A program made the position numbers and the translations under genes. Of a DNA stretch of 64,000 bases, positions 36,280 to 45,776 are shown in pieces (the first letter of the stretch is position 1; each line of letters begins with the position of its first letter). The stretch covers positions 1-64,000 of the forward strand of contig NZ_AZRK01000012.1 in NCBI RefSeq assembly GCF_002895485.1. Reading direction: 5' to 3'. The notes beneath the pieces were generated by a model, which saw only the letters and a program-made list of their open reading frames with translations, was not told the origin of the DNA and did no database searches. This DNA is from Petrotoga sp. 9PWA.NaAc.5.4 (GTDB lineage: Bacteria > Thermotogota > Thermotogae > Petrotogales > Petrotogaceae).

Positions 36280-38572
36280 TCGATTATTTGCATCTTTAAT
36301 AGTTGTTCTTAATTTGTTGCTTTTTATGAATATTGTTTTTGCTCAAACGCAATCTCTAGAATCTTTTTCTGATCTAGAAGAAATTATTCTTTTAGAACGA
36401 AATGAGATCTCAAATATTGGATCTAATAGGTATACAAAGCCCGAGAAAGATCAAGTTGTTGTAATAAATCAGATGGATCTTGATGATTACGAAAAGATTC
36501 TGGAAGATGATTATATTGAAGTATATTACAGAGATAAGAATGCTTCTATCAGGGTTTTAAACAAAGAAAATGGGTATATCTGGGGAGGATTACCCTCAGA
36601 AAAACCTTCTGATATGAACGTTACGTGGTCGGGAATAGGAAATTCTTTGGTGAGTATTGATTATTATGATCAGGCAGGAATAGAAAGAAAAACTAGTATC
36701 GCAGCTAACAATGTCGAGAGGGAATACGTGGTTGACGGTAATACTATCTTTTTTTCTGTTAATTTTACTCAACTTGGTATAAGTTTTGATTTCAGTGTTG
36801 AACTCAATGATGGTTCATTAATCTTTAGGTTAGATTCTGAGAGTATCAAAGAAACAGGAAAGTATATGCTAGGATCAGTGTATTTCATTCCATTTTTTGG
36901 TTCTGTTAGGGCAGATGAGATAGATGGTTATATTTTTATTCCTGATGGTCCTGGCGCTTTAATTAGATTTGATAAACCTTTTAAATATTTATCTAACTTT
37001 GAAAAAAGGGTATATGGAAAAGATTTTGCTATAGACCATCTTTTTGAAGTTAACGATCTTAAAGTAAGTAGACCTAATGATTTTGCTACCGAAGAAAAGA
37101 GTGTGTTGATGCCTGTTTTTGGAGTAGTGCATGGACCAAAACAAAACGGAGTTTTTGCTCGTATCACTTCTGGAGAGGAGTATTCTGCAATAGTTGCAAC
37201 ACCAGCAGGAATTTTAACAAATTATAATTGGGTTTCTGCAAAGTTTATTTACAGACAAAAATATTTGCAACCAACAACAAGAAGTGGAGCGGGAGTTCAA
37301 ATTGTACAGCAAAATAGAAATCATTTTGATCCAGAGATAAGATACTACTTTTTAAGTGGAGATGACGCAGATTATGTAGGAATGGCCAAGATTTATAGAA
37401 ATATGCTGTACGAAGAAGGTGTGCTAGCAAGGCAAGAAAGAATCGACAGTCAAATACCTTTAAAGATAGGAATTTTAGGTAGCGACATAGAAAAAGGTTT
37501 TATTTTCAACAGTTTAAAGGTGATTACTTCTTTGGAGCAGGCTAAAGAAATTGTTACTAAGCTAAATAGTGAAGGTATTTCAAACCTAACAGTTGTCATG
37601 AAAGGTTGGCAAAAAGGTGGGCTCAACGGTTCAAAGGTGTCAAAATTTGCTTTCGAAGAAAAGTTAGGAGAAAAAGATGAATTTTTAGAATTTTCAGATT
37701 TTGTCAATCAAAGTGGCGGAAGGTTTTATTTCTTCGAAAATCCTGTTGCCGTGAATCAATTCCAAATAGATTTACGTAAAGATGGAGGACATTCACTCTC
37801 TCAAGATTTAATAAAAATACAAAGAGATAATGATTATATATGGATCAAAGACACTTATTTAGTTAAAGTGAATTTAGTCGCAGATTATTTAGAGAACAAG
37901 GCTGAGTTGTATAAATCTAACGGTATGAAAAATATGGCTGTTGATGAAATTGGATTTAAATTGTACGCAGAAAATCAAAGAGGAAATGTTGTAACAAGGA
38001 ACCAGGCAAGGTTAATGCTTGAGAAAACAGTAGAAAATATTGTAAATAACTTAGAAAATTTGGCTTTATATACACCAAACCAGTATTTTTGGAGGTATTG
38101 CTCAGAAATTTTTCATATTCCTATGGTGAATTCACAATACATCTATGAGACAGATACTGTCCCTTTTATTCAAATAGTTTTGAAAGGAAGCATAGATTAT
38201 TATGCACCATATTCTAATATGGGATTTTATTCGCCAACTGATATATTAAGAATTATTGAATATGGAGCTTATCCTTCTTTTATATTAACCGCTTTAACCA
38301 ATGATGAATTGAAGTATACAGCCATCTCCGATTCGTATTACTCAACATTTTTTGAAGATTGGTTTGATATGATTATAAGCACATATTACACCATAAATGA
38401 GGCTTTATCTAAAGTCGAAGGAAAGCAAATAATAGACAGGAAAGTATTAAAAGAAGGCATTGTAAAGGTTGATTATGAGGGAGATGTATCTATTATTGTA
38501 AATTATACAAACTATGATTATTACTTTGAAAAGAATGTAGTACCAAACTTAGGGTATTTGATAATTTCATAA
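36272..38572 (+). CDS. Exported DUF5696-like protein, possible glycoside-hydrolase-like barrel
   Basis: About 766 residues, exported: NNRLFASLIVVLNLLLFMNIVFAQ is a signal peptide. The N-terminal half is beta-rich with YIWGGLPSEKP and GYIFIPDGPGALIRF. The C-terminal half contains an alternating beta/alpha region with GISNLTVVMKGWQKGGL and MAVDEIGFKLYAENQ, reminiscent of a TIM barrel. I associate this layout with DUF5696 proteins that accompany sugar ABC operons; that is recalled family knowledge, not a search result. The open frame begins at a TTG (36260) touching the AAGGAGG site, so the TTG at 36272 is the better start. Confidence 0.68.
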   Translation: MNNRLFASLIVVLNLLLFMNIVFAQTQSLESFSDLEEIILLERNEISNIGSNRYTKPEKDQVVVINQMDLDDYEKILEDDYIEVYYRDKNASIRVLNKENGYIWGGLPSEKPSDMNVTWSGIGNSLVSIDYYDQAGIERKTSIAANNVEREYVVDGNTIFFSVNFTQLGISFDFSVELNDGSLIFRLDSESIKETGKYMLGSVYFIPFFGSVRADEIDGYIFIPDGPGALIRFDKPFKYLSNFEKRVYGKDFAIDHLFEVNDLKVSRPNDFATEEKSVLMPVFGVVHGPKQNGVFARITSGEEYSAIVATPAGILTNYNWVSAKFIYRQKYLQPTTRSGAGVQIVQQNRNHFDPEIRYYFLSGDDADYVGMAKIYRNMLYEEGVLARQERIDSQIPLKIGILGSDIEKGFIFNSLKVITSLEQAKEIVTKLNSEGISNLTVVMKGWQKGGLNGSKVSKFAFEEKLGEKDEFLEFSDFVNQSGGRFYFFENPVAVNQFQIDLRKDGGHSLSQDLIKIQRDNDYIWIKDTYLVKVNLVADYLENKAELYKSNGMKNMAVDEIGFKLYAENQRGNVVTRNQARLMLEKTVENIVNNLENLALYTPNQYFWRYCSEIFHIPMVNSQYIYETDTVPFIQIVLKGSIDYYAPYSNMGFYSPTDILRIIEYGAYPSFILTALTNDELKYTAISDSYYSTFFEDWFDMIISTYYTINEALSKVEGKQIIDRKVLKEGIVKVDYEGDVSIIVNYTNYDYYFEKNVVPNLGYLIIS

Positions 38573-38787
38573 AACGTTAATTTTAATTTCTGAAGAGATG
38601 GTCCACCTGAGTGTCTCACGATTTAATCATTTAATCAATTGTATATTCAACCTATGCGTATAAATATAGATTTAATAGTAAATACAACTAATTTGCCAAC
38701 CTAAATCAAAAAAACAGGTACAAGAGCAAAACCCTCAAGGCCTTGCAGCCTGAGCATTTTACCTTTATCATCGGGAGTTGATTTAAA
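38573..38787 (+). other. Intergenic spacer before the second permease pair
   Basis: AT-rich, with a GC-richer patch (about 38710-38770) reading CAGGTACAAGAGC, CCCTC and AAGGCCTTGCAGCC that may be a decayed copy of the palindromic repeat. No binding-protein gene or remnant is seen ahead of the permeases. Confidence 0.4.
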
Positions 38788-39669
38788 TTGAAAAACTCAA
38801 AAAAAGAAAGATCATTTGCTGGCAAACTAACAATACGGCAAAAGTCTGCAATCAGAGGATACATCTTTTTACTACCTTGGATAATAGGCTTTTTAATTTT
38901 TACTGCGTTTCCTTTTTTCTACTCAATTTACTTGAGTATGAGCAAGGTAACTATTACTCCTACAGGGATAGTTACTCAATGGAATGGATTTAACAATTAT
39001 TTGGATATTTTTACAAAAGATGTAAATTTTTTGCCGGCTTTAACAGATAGCATCGTTTTTGTAGGACTTTCAACACCTCTTATAATTGTTGCTTCATTAC
39101 TTATAGCTTTAATGCTTAATAAACAGTTCAAAGGAAGAACTGTTTTCAGAGCAATTTATTTTTTACCTGTCATAATAATGAGTGGACCAGTTTTAAGCGA
39201 GCTTTTAGCCAACAAGGCTGTAAATATAATTCAACCAACAAAATTTGCAATTTATGAATTTTTTAGATTATTACCTCTAAATTTGGGTGCACCAATTCTT
39301 TATCTATTTGATAAGATAATCATTATACTATGGTTTTCAGGTGTACAGATTTTGATATTTTTAGCAGGAATTCAAAAGATCGATAAAGCATTATATGAGG
39401 CAGCACAGATTGATGGGGCTTCTTCATGGGTGATTTTTTGGAAAATTATTTTACCACAAATAAGGCCTTTAATACTAGTAAATACTATTTATACAATAGT
39501 TGATTTAGCAACGTTCCCTACCAACGCTATCAATGTAGAAATTTCTTCTAAAATGTTTCAGACAGGAAGAGTTTATAGTTATTCCGCTGCAATGTCGTGG
39601 ATTTATTCGTTGATCATTCTAGCAATTTTAGGTGTGGCATTTTTAATTTTAAAAGAAAGGAAGAGTTAG
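38788..39669 (+). CDS. Sugar ABC transporter permease (MalF type), second pair
   Basis: A 293-residue CUT1 permease with six predicted helices. The EAA loop is KALYEAAQIDGASSWVIFWK, then IILPQIRPLI. The TTG start follows GGGAG by ten bases and gives MKNSKKERSF. No binding-protein gene lies directly upstream; it may use the first binding protein of the locus (28019-29422). Two bases separate its stop from the next permease. Confidence 0.92.
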   Translation: MKNSKKERSFAGKLTIRQKSAIRGYIFLLPWIIGFLIFTAFPFFYSIYLSMSKVTITPTGIVTQWNGFNNYLDIFTKDVNFLPALTDSIVFVGLSTPLIIVASLLIALMLNKQFKGRTVFRAIYFLPVIIMSGPVLSELLANKAVNIIQPTKFAIYEFFRLLPLNLGAPILYLFDKIIIILWFSGVQILIFLAGIQKIDKALYEAAQIDGASSWVIFWKIILPQIRPLILVNTIYTIVDLATFPTNAINVEISSKMFQTGRVYSYSAAMSWIYSLIILAILGVAFLILKERKS

Positions 39670-39671
39670 CC

Positions 39672-40559
39672 ATGAACAAAAGATTAAAAGAGAATATTTT
39701 TAAAGTAGTTATTATTATCTTACTTTTAATAATAGGATTTGCATATCTGTACCCCGTAGCTTTTATGATATCTACAAGTTTTATGGATGTAGATGATCTC
39801 GTTAACCCTACTATTCAATGGATACCATCAAAACTTTATCTCGAAAATTTTAAGATAGCTTCAAAGGTGTTGGACGTTAAAAACTCTTTGCTAAACTCTA
39901 TTATTATGGCAGGTGTGCCAGCAATACTACAAACTTTTTCTAGCGCATTAATTGGGTATGGATTTGCAAGATATGAATTCCCTTTTAAAAAACTATGGTT
40001 GGCTTTGCTCTTATTTACATTTTTACTACCTGTACAAGTAACTTTAATACCTAAATACATAATGTTTAGCAGTTATGGTATGATTAATACTCCTTTACCT
40101 TCATTTCTTCCAGCCTTGTTTGGGCAGGGAATTAGAAGTACCATTTTTATACTAATTTTCTATCAATTTTTTAGTTCTTATCCAAAATCTATCGACGAAG
40201 CAGCTCAGATAGACGGTGCTGGGCATTTCACAATATTTATGAAAATAGCAATTCCCATGTCTATACCAGCAATAGTTGTTTCACTATTATTTTCCTTTGT
40301 TTGGTATTGGAATGAGACATATCTTTCAGGATTGTTTTTTGGGAATGCAATTCAGACTTTACCTATGAAACTTCAATCGTTTGTCGATGCTTATTCAAGA
40401 ATGTATCCAGTAAGCGATGCTAGTTTGGCAAATAGATTAAACGAAGGAATAAGAATGGCTGCAACTTTGATTACTATCATTCCATTACTTATATTATATG
40501 CACTCTTACAGAAACAGTTTGTTGAAAGTATAGATAGAACCGGGATAACAGGAGAATAA
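39672..40559 (+). CDS. Sugar ABC transporter permease (MalG type), second pair
   Basis: A 295-residue permease partner. The open frame extends upstream within the preceding gene, but AAAGGAAGAG places the start at the ATG at 39672 (MNKRLKENIF). The EAA loop reads KSIDEAAQIDGAGHFTIFMK followed by IAIPMSIPAI. Six predicted helices. It is followed by a repeat element and then the GH30 gene. Confidence 0.92.
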   Translation: MNKRLKENIFKVVIIILLLIIGFAYLYPVAFMISTSFMDVDDLVNPTIQWIPSKLYLENFKIASKVLDVKNSLLNSIIMAGVPAILQTFSSALIGYGFARYEFPFKKLWLALLLFTFLLPVQVTLIPKYIMFSSYGMINTPLPSFLPALFGQGIRSTIFILIFYQFFSSYPKSIDEAAQIDGAGHFTIFMKIAIPMSIPAIVVSLLFSFVWYWNETYLSGLFFGNAIQTLPMKLQSFVDAYSRMYPVSDASLANRLNEGIRMAATLITIIPLLILYALLQKQFVESIDRTGITGE

Positions 40560-40564
40560 AATTA

Positions 40565-40620
40565 ATTTTAAATGGGTTCAAGGGCGAAGCCCTCGCCCTT
40601 CCTTGGTAGCAATTGCCAAG
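40565..40620 (-). repeat. Reverse-orientation copy of the palindromic repeat
   Basis: On the minus strand it reads GGGCGAGGGCTTCGCCC then TTGAACCCATTTAAAA, matching the GGGCTCCGCCCTGAACCCAT core of the 105-bp unit. It is followed by the separate palindrome CCTTGGTAGCAATTGCCAAGG. It separates the permeases from the GH30 gene. Confidence 0.75.
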
Positions 40621-40657
40621 GAAGTCAAAATTCCCTTTTCAAGGAGGAACAATAACG

Positions 40658-42115
40658 ATGAGTAAAAGGAGGAGTTTAAAACATAACTTTTTAATTTTTC
40701 TCTCAATTATTTTAACAATAAGTTGTTTATTATATGGAGGTGAAGGTACTACAATGAACTACCGAATCAATACAGATGTGGAAGTCTGGCTAACAACATC
40801 TAATCAAAAAAATCTTTTATCACAACAACCGTCTTTATCATCCTTTGAAAAAACTGGAAAAACTGATGAATCAGTCACACAAATTGAAGTAAATCCAAAG
40901 ATTACTTACCAAGAAATGGACGGATTTGGTGCTTCTTTAACAGATGCTTCTGCATGGCTTATTTACAACGTTTTAGATGAAAAACAACAGAAAGAACTAA
41001 TGTACGAGCTTTTTAGTTCGGAAAAAGGGATAGGAATATCGTTTTTGCGTCAACCAATGGGGGCTAGCGATTTCGCTCTTAAAATGTATACCTACGATGA
41101 TGTTCCTGAAGGAGAGGAAGATTTTGAATTAAAATATTTCAGCATTGATCATGATAAAGAGTACATAATACCATTAATAAAAAAAGCATTGGAAATAAAT
41201 CCTGATCTCAAAGTCATGGCATCTCCTTGGAGTCCGCCAGCATGGATGAAAACGTCACGCAGTCTTATTGGTGGATCATTGCGCGAAGAATGTTACGACG
41301 TTTATGCACGGTATTTTGTTGAGTTTATTAAAGCATATGAAAAGGAAGGTATTCCTATATATGCAATAACCGTACAAAATGAACCATTATACGTTCCCAA
41401 AGAATATCCAGGAATGTTCATGTCCCCTGAGGCTCAAGCTTTGTTTATAAACGAATACCTTGGCCCTCTGTTTGAAAAAGAAAACATTGATACTTTGATA
41501 CTTTGTTATGATCATAATTGGGACAATATAGAGTATCCTGAGATCGTTTTAAAGAAGGTTGGAAAGTATGTAGCAGGAACTGCGTGGCATGTTTATGGTG
41601 GAGACCATTCTGCAATGTCAAAAATAAAAGAAAAGTTTCCAGAAAAAGAAGCTTGGCTGACAGAAGCTTCGGGAGGCGAATGGGTACCCCCATTTTTTGA
41701 TGCTTTTGCTGATCAAATGACTCATATCATCCGTGGAACTAGGAATTACGCAAAAAGTATTGTGTGGTGGAATATGGCTCTAGATCAAAACAATGGTCCC
41801 ACGGTTCTTAAACATAGTACGTGTAGAGGTATCGTAACAATCGATACAGACAAAAGAGATATAACCTACAACGTTGATTATTATACGATGGGTCATATTA
41901 GTAAGTTTGTTCAACCTGGGGCTTATCGTATAGAATCTACAAATATTCAGAGCATTGTTGAAACAACAGCTTTTAAAAATCCTGATGATTCGATAGTACT
42001 AATTGTATACAACAGGACAAATAACAACAAAAAATTATCTATAACATATGGAGATTCTGAATTTAATTACACACTTAGAGGAAAATCTGCAGTTACTTTT
42101 ATATGGAACAATTAA
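40658..42115 (+). CDS. GH30-family beta-glycosidase (glucosylceramidase/beta-1,6-glucanase type)
   Basis: A 485-residue retaining glycosidase. The family fold is seen in YQEMDGFGASLTDASAW, SFLRQPMGASDFAL and MASPWSPPAWMKTS. The acid/base Glu is in ITVQNEPLY and the nucleophile Glu in AWLTEASGGEW. The C-terminal beta domain contains SIVLIVYNRTNNNKK. AAGGAGG lies before the ATG at 40658, which adds a hydrophobic leader (NFLIFLSIILTISCLL). A second site, GGAGGTGAAGG, precedes an in-frame ATG at 40754 and would give a leaderless enzyme. With the adjacent GH3 gene it suggests breakdown of a beta-glucan, possibly beta-1,6-linked; linkage is inferred only. Confidence 0.88.
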   Translation: MSKRRSLKHNFLIFLSIILTISCLLYGGEGTTMNYRINTDVEVWLTTSNQKNLLSQQPSLSSFEKTGKTDESVTQIEVNPKITYQEMDGFGASLTDASAWLIYNVLDEKQQKELMYELFSSEKGIGISFLRQPMGASDFALKMYTYDDVPEGEEDFELKYFSIDHDKEYIIPLIKKALEINPDLKVMASPWSPPAWMKTSRSLIGGSLREECYDVYARYFVEFIKAYEKEGIPIYAITVQNEPLYVPKEYPGMFMSPEAQALFINEYLGPLFEKENIDTLILCYDHNWDNIEYPEIVLKKVGKYVAGTAWHVYGGDHSAMSKIKEKFPEKEAWLTEASGGEWVPPFFDAFADQMTHIIRGTRNYAKSIVWWNMALDQNNGPTVLKHSTCRGIVTIDTDKRDITYNVDYYTMGHISKFVQPGAYRIESTNIQSIVETTAFKNPDDSIVLIVYNRTNNNKKLSITYGDSEFNYTLRGKSAVTFIWNN

Positions 42116-42161
42116 AACCCAGTAAAAACACAAATACTAATACAAACAAGGAGTGAAAGAA

Positions 42162-44414
42162 GTGGAAAGAGACATAAAAGATCTAATCTCGCAGATGACG
42201 CTTGAAGAAAAAGCGAGTCTATGTTCAGGTTTAGACAATTGGCACACAAAACCCATAGAAAGGTTAGGAATACCTTCAATAAGGATGAGTGATGGACCAC
42301 ATGGATTAAGAAAAGAAGTACCAAACCAAAGAAACAGTGTCCCCTCAACATGTTTTCCCACAGCAGCTACTACAGCATGTTCTTGGGATAGGGAATTAAT
42401 AAAACAATTAGGAAAAGCACTTGCAGAAGAATGTCAAGCAGAAGGTATAGATATAATCTTAGGACCAGCAATCAACATAAAAAGGTCACCACTTTGCGGA
42501 AGAAACTTTGAATACTTTTCAGAAGATCCATACCTATCAGGTCAATTAGCAACAGCCTACATACAAGCAGTACAAAGTTTAGGAGTAGGAACCTCCTTAA
42601 AACATTACGCAGCAAATAATCAAGAGCACAGAAGATTCACAATAGATGAAATAATAGATGAAAGGACGTTAAGAGAAATATACCTCACAAACTTTGAAGG
42701 ACCGGTAAAAGAAGGAAACCCTTGGACAATCATGTGCTCATACAACAGGATAAATGGAACATTAGCTTCAGAAAACAAATACACGCTAACAGATATATTA
42801 AGGAACGAATGGGGATTTGAAGGGTTTGTAGTATCAGACTGGGGAGCGGTAAATGAAAGGGTAGAAGCAATAAAAGCAGGCCTTGACTTAGAGATGCCAT
42901 CAAGTTATGGTATAGGAGACAAAAAGATAGTAGAAGCAGTAAAACGAGGAGAACTTGACGAAAAAATATTAGACCAAACAGTAGAAAGACTATTAAAAAT
43001 CATATTCAAAGCGATAGAAAACAGGAAAGAAAACGCAACTTACAACAAAGAAGAACATCATAAACTTGCAAGAAAGATAGCAGCAGAAAGCATAGTACTA
43101 CTAAAGAACCAAGACAACATCCTCCCACTAAAAAAAGAAGGAACCATAGCAATAATAGGAGGATTTGCAAAAAATCCAAGATATCAAGGAGGAGGAAGTT
43201 CACACGTCAACCCAACAAAACTGGATAATGCACTAGAAGAAATAGAAAAGATAGTTCAAGGGAAAGCAAACGTTTTATATGAAGAAGGATACAGTTTGGA
43301 AACAGATGAAATGAACCAAGAACTCATAGAAAAAGCAAAAGAAACAGCAAAGAAATCGGATGTAGCGATAATCTTTGCAGGATTACCAGAAAGATACGAA
43401 TCGGAAGGATACGATAGAACACACATGAAAATGCCAGAAAACCACAACAAATTAATAGAAGAAGTGACAAAGGTACAACCAAACACAATAGTAGTATTAA
43501 GTAACGGATCGCCAGTAGAGATGCCTTGGGTAGATAAAGTAAAAGGGATAATAGAAAGTTATCTAGGAGGCCAAGCTGGAGCTGGAGCGGTAGCAGACAT
43601 ACTCTTTGGAGAAGTAAACCCAAGTGGAAAACTAGCAGAAACCTTCCCAAAGAAACTAAGTCATAACCCATCATACTTAAACTTTCCTGGAGAAGGAAAC
43701 AAAGTAGAGTATAGAGAAGGAGTCTTTGTAGGATACAGATACTACGACAAAAAAGAGATAGAACCACTATTCCCATTTGGATATGGACTAAGTTATACAA
43801 CGTTTGAATACACAGATATAACTGTAGACAAAAAAGAAATAACAGACAAAGAAACAATAGAGGTAAAAGTTAAAGTAAAAAACACAGGAAAAGTAAAAGG
43901 CAAAGAGATAGTACAACTATACGTAAAAGATATAGAAAGCACATTAAACAGACCCGAAAAAGAATTAAAAGGATTTGAAAAGATAGAATTAGAGCCAGGA
44001 GAAGAAAAGACAGTAACATTCACTTTAGACAAAAGAGCTTTTGCATATTACAACACAGAAATAAAAGATTGGCATGTAGAAAGTGGAGAGTTTGAGGTAC
44101 TGGTAGGTAGATCATCAAAAGATATAGAATTAAAAGAAACAGTTAAACTGAATTCAACGGTTACTATCAAGAAAAAATACGATAGGAATTCGCTTGTAAG
44201 AGATTTGTTGGAAGACTCAAAAACAGAAAAAATAATTTTAGATTTAGTAGATAGTATACTAGAAAAGATAAAAGAACCTGGTAGGGAAAAAGAAGATGTG
44301 AACAATGTGATAAAATGGATTATAGATATGCCACTAAGAGGATTAGTCAGTTTCAGTAAAGGAAACTTCACCGACGAAATGCTGCATAAGTTACTAGAAG
44401 TATTGAATAAATAA
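42162..44414 (+). CDS. bglX: GH3-family beta-glucosidase
   Basis: A 750-residue retaining beta-glucosidase. The (beta/alpha)8 domain has [28 protein letters not shown] and the nucleophile Asp in [10 protein letters not shown]. The second domain has [14 protein letters not shown] and [10 protein letters not shown] fibronectin type III-like domain follows ([17 protein letters not shown]). A helical C-terminal extension of ~80 residues resembles cytoplasmic GH3 enzymes of thermophiles. There is no signal peptide, so it probably splits imported oligosaccharides. AAGGAGTG precedes the GTG at 42162; the GTG at 42153 overlaps it. Codons end overwhelmingly in A, unlike the neighbours, so it may be a recent arrival. 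The symbol follows the family, not an ortholog check. Confidence 0.92.
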   Translation: MERDIKDLISQMTLEEKASLCSGLDNWHTKPIERLGIPSIRMSDGPHGLRKEVPNQRNSVPSTCFPTAATTACSWDRELIKQLGKALAEECQAEGIDIILGPAINIKRSPLCGRNFEYFSEDPYLSGQLATAYIQAVQSLGVGTSLKHYAANNQEHRRFTIDEIIDERTLREIYLTNFEGPVKEGNPWTIMCSYNRINGTLASENKYTLTDILRNEWGFEGFVVSDWGAVNERVEAIKAGLDLEMPSSYGIGDKKIVEAVKRGELDEKILDQTVERLLKIIFKAIENRKENATYNKEEHHKLARKIAAESIVLLKNQDNILPLKKEGTIAIIGGFAKNPRYQGGGSSHVNPTKLDNALEEIEKIVQGKANVLYEEGYSLETDEMNQELIEKAKETAKKSDVAIIFAGLPERYESEGYDRTHMKMPENHNKLIEEVTKVQPNTIVVLSNGSPVEMPWVDKVKGIIESYLGGQAGAGAVADILFGEVNPSGKLAETFPKKLSHNPSYLNFPGEGNKVEYREGVFVGYRYYDKKEIEPLFPFGYGLSYTTFEYTDITVDKKEITDKETIEVKVKVKNTGKVKGKEIVQLYVKDIESTLNRPEKELKGFEKIELEPGEEKTVTFTLDKRAFAYYNTEIKDWHVESGEFEVLVGRSSKDIELKETVKLNSTVTIKKKYDRNSLVRDLLEDSKTEKIILDLVDSILEKIKEPGREKEDVNNVIKWIIDMPLRGLVSFSKGNFTDEMLHKLLEVLNK

Positions 44415-44418
44415 TAGT

Positions 44419-44450
44419 AGAGACGCCCGTGTAGGGCGTCTCTTGTTTTT
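44419..44450 (+). terminator. Terminator of the beta-glucan locus
   Basis: AGAGACGCCC (44419-44428), loop GTGTA, GGGCGTCTCT (44434-44443), then TGTTTTT. It closes the 17-kb sugar locus right after the GH3 stop. Confidence 0.9.
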
Positions 44451-44522
44451 CTAATAAGTGTTGATAAGTTACTTTTTAAATTATTCCATATTCGCTTTTT
44501 CATAATTTTAAAATCATAAGAA

Positions 44523-44795
44523 CTATTCTTGCCAAATACTATATTTTAATTTGTTATAGCCTTCTTTATCATTAGGTTTTCTAAACGCGAATAAATGTTC
44601 GTACATGATTAAGTAAAAATTGCCTTTTTCAGCTTGATTTTTTCCAATAAGGTGTTGAACTTTAATAATGTCTTCTTTTAAGATAAATTTATTATATAGG
44701 ACTCTTTAGAATCCTAAAGCTCCTTTTTCAAGCTCTATTATGAAATCTTTTAAATTGAAATATTAGATAAATCCTCTTTTCTCTCTCAGGAAAGG
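44523..44795 (-). pseudogene. Decayed C-terminal fragment, perhaps a second DNA methylase
   Basis: On the minus strand one frame reads LKDFIIELEKGALGF, a stop, then RVLYNKFILKEDIIKVQHL, IGKNQAEKGNFYLIMYEHLF and AFRKPNDKEGYNKLKYSIWQE before the final stop. A further in-frame stop lies upstream. The YEHLFAFRKP ending recalls the C-termini of N4/N6 DNA methylases. It lies just downstream of the DpnII-type endonuclease gene, in the same direction. DpnII systems often carry a second methylase, so I infer a lost member of this operon. The identity is tentative. Confidence 0.45.
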
Positions 44796-44825
44796 ACTAA
44801 ATAGTTGTATATTCTTTTTTAAAAT

Positions 44826-45749
44826 TTATATCTTCCATAGAATTTCTTCCAATAATCCTTCACGTACAAAATGAAGATTTAAAAGGTAATCAATTTTTTC
44901 AAATGCTTTATAAAGCTGATTTTTTTGGCCCTTCCAACCATATCCATCACTAATCCAAATAAAATCAATTCCATTTTCTTTTAACTCATTTTGCCTTTCA
45001 ATATAGGAATCAACAATCTCTTGAGGTTTTGAACCAGGTGTAGAATAAAAATTAGTTTCAATGTTTATGAATGTATTTTTATTTTTAATTATAATAAAAT
45101 CGGCTTTTCTGTTTTTAATTCTAGAGTTAATAGGAATTCCATATTTTTTCTTTAAATAATTAAAATTATTTTGAGTTACTATTTCGAAGTTATCTTTATG
45201 CTTAGTTACTATCTTTTTAATAATTGGATCTAATAATTGTTCCATACTGTGTCCACTTCTGTTCTTTCGAGCGTTAGTATCCATTCCAACTTCGATCCCT
45301 AAAACATAATCTTGAATACTTTTAGAAGCTAATTCAACAAAGAAATTTTTTAGACCAGTTTTATCAAAGAATTCAATGATTTGTTCGATTTCTTTTTCGG
45401 ATAGTTTTTTATTAGTAAAGTCATAATCTATGATTTTGAAATCTATATCAGCAAAATTGTCAATTATAGATAGTTCTTTATCTCGAATTGCTAGGAGAAT
45501 TGGGATTAGAGGGATAACTTCAGGATAACGACGAAGTATTGTTTTTAAGTCTTCATCGAACTGATTGCTTCCAATTAACGAATTTAAAATATTTAACTCA
45601 ATTTTATAAGTATCAATATTCTTTCTAATTTTGTCCCAGTTTACAAAAAAATTATAAGTCCTGTTGGTTTTTATAAGTGTCTCTAAAAAATTTAGTATAA
45701 TATCTTCTATGTTTGTTGTTTTAAAAAACTCAAAATAAATAGGATTCAC
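44826..45749 (-). CDS. DpnII-like type II restriction endonuclease
   Basis: A 307-residue protein resembling DpnII/MboI-family endonucleases, which cut unmethylated GATC. Supporting segments are NRSGHSMEQLLDPII, the PD-(D/E)xK-like KNRKADFIIIKN followed by FINIETNFYSTPGSKPQEIV, and FIWISDGYGWKGQKNQL. The GTG start follows GAGGTG. It lies 27 bases downstream of the Dam-like methylase gene on the same strand, the arrangement expected for a restriction-modification pair. GATC specificity is inferred from the family. Confidence 0.82.
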   Translation of the reverse strand: MNPIYFEFFKTTNIEDIILNFLETLIKTNRTYNFFVNWDKIRKNIDTYKIELNILNSLIGSNQFDEDLKTILRRYPEVIPLIPILLAIRDKELSIIDNFADIDFKIIDYDFTNKKLSEKEIEQIIEFFDKTGLKNFFVELASKSIQDYVLGIEVGMDTNARKNRSGHSMEQLLDPIIKKIVTKHKDNFEIVTQNNFNYLKKKYGIPINSRIKNRKADFIIIKNKNTFINIETNFYSTPGSKPQEIVDSYIERQNELKENGIDFIWISDGYGWKGQKNQLYKAFEKIDYLLNLHFVREGLLEEILWKI

Positions 45750-45776
45750 AATACACCTCGTGTTTATAAACTAAAT

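Noticed and set aside
43324-44503. Long leucine- and serine-rich frames on the minus strand (177 and 151 codons)
   Set aside because: They mirror the A-ending codons of the GH3 gene on the other strand and show no ribosome sites or family motifs.
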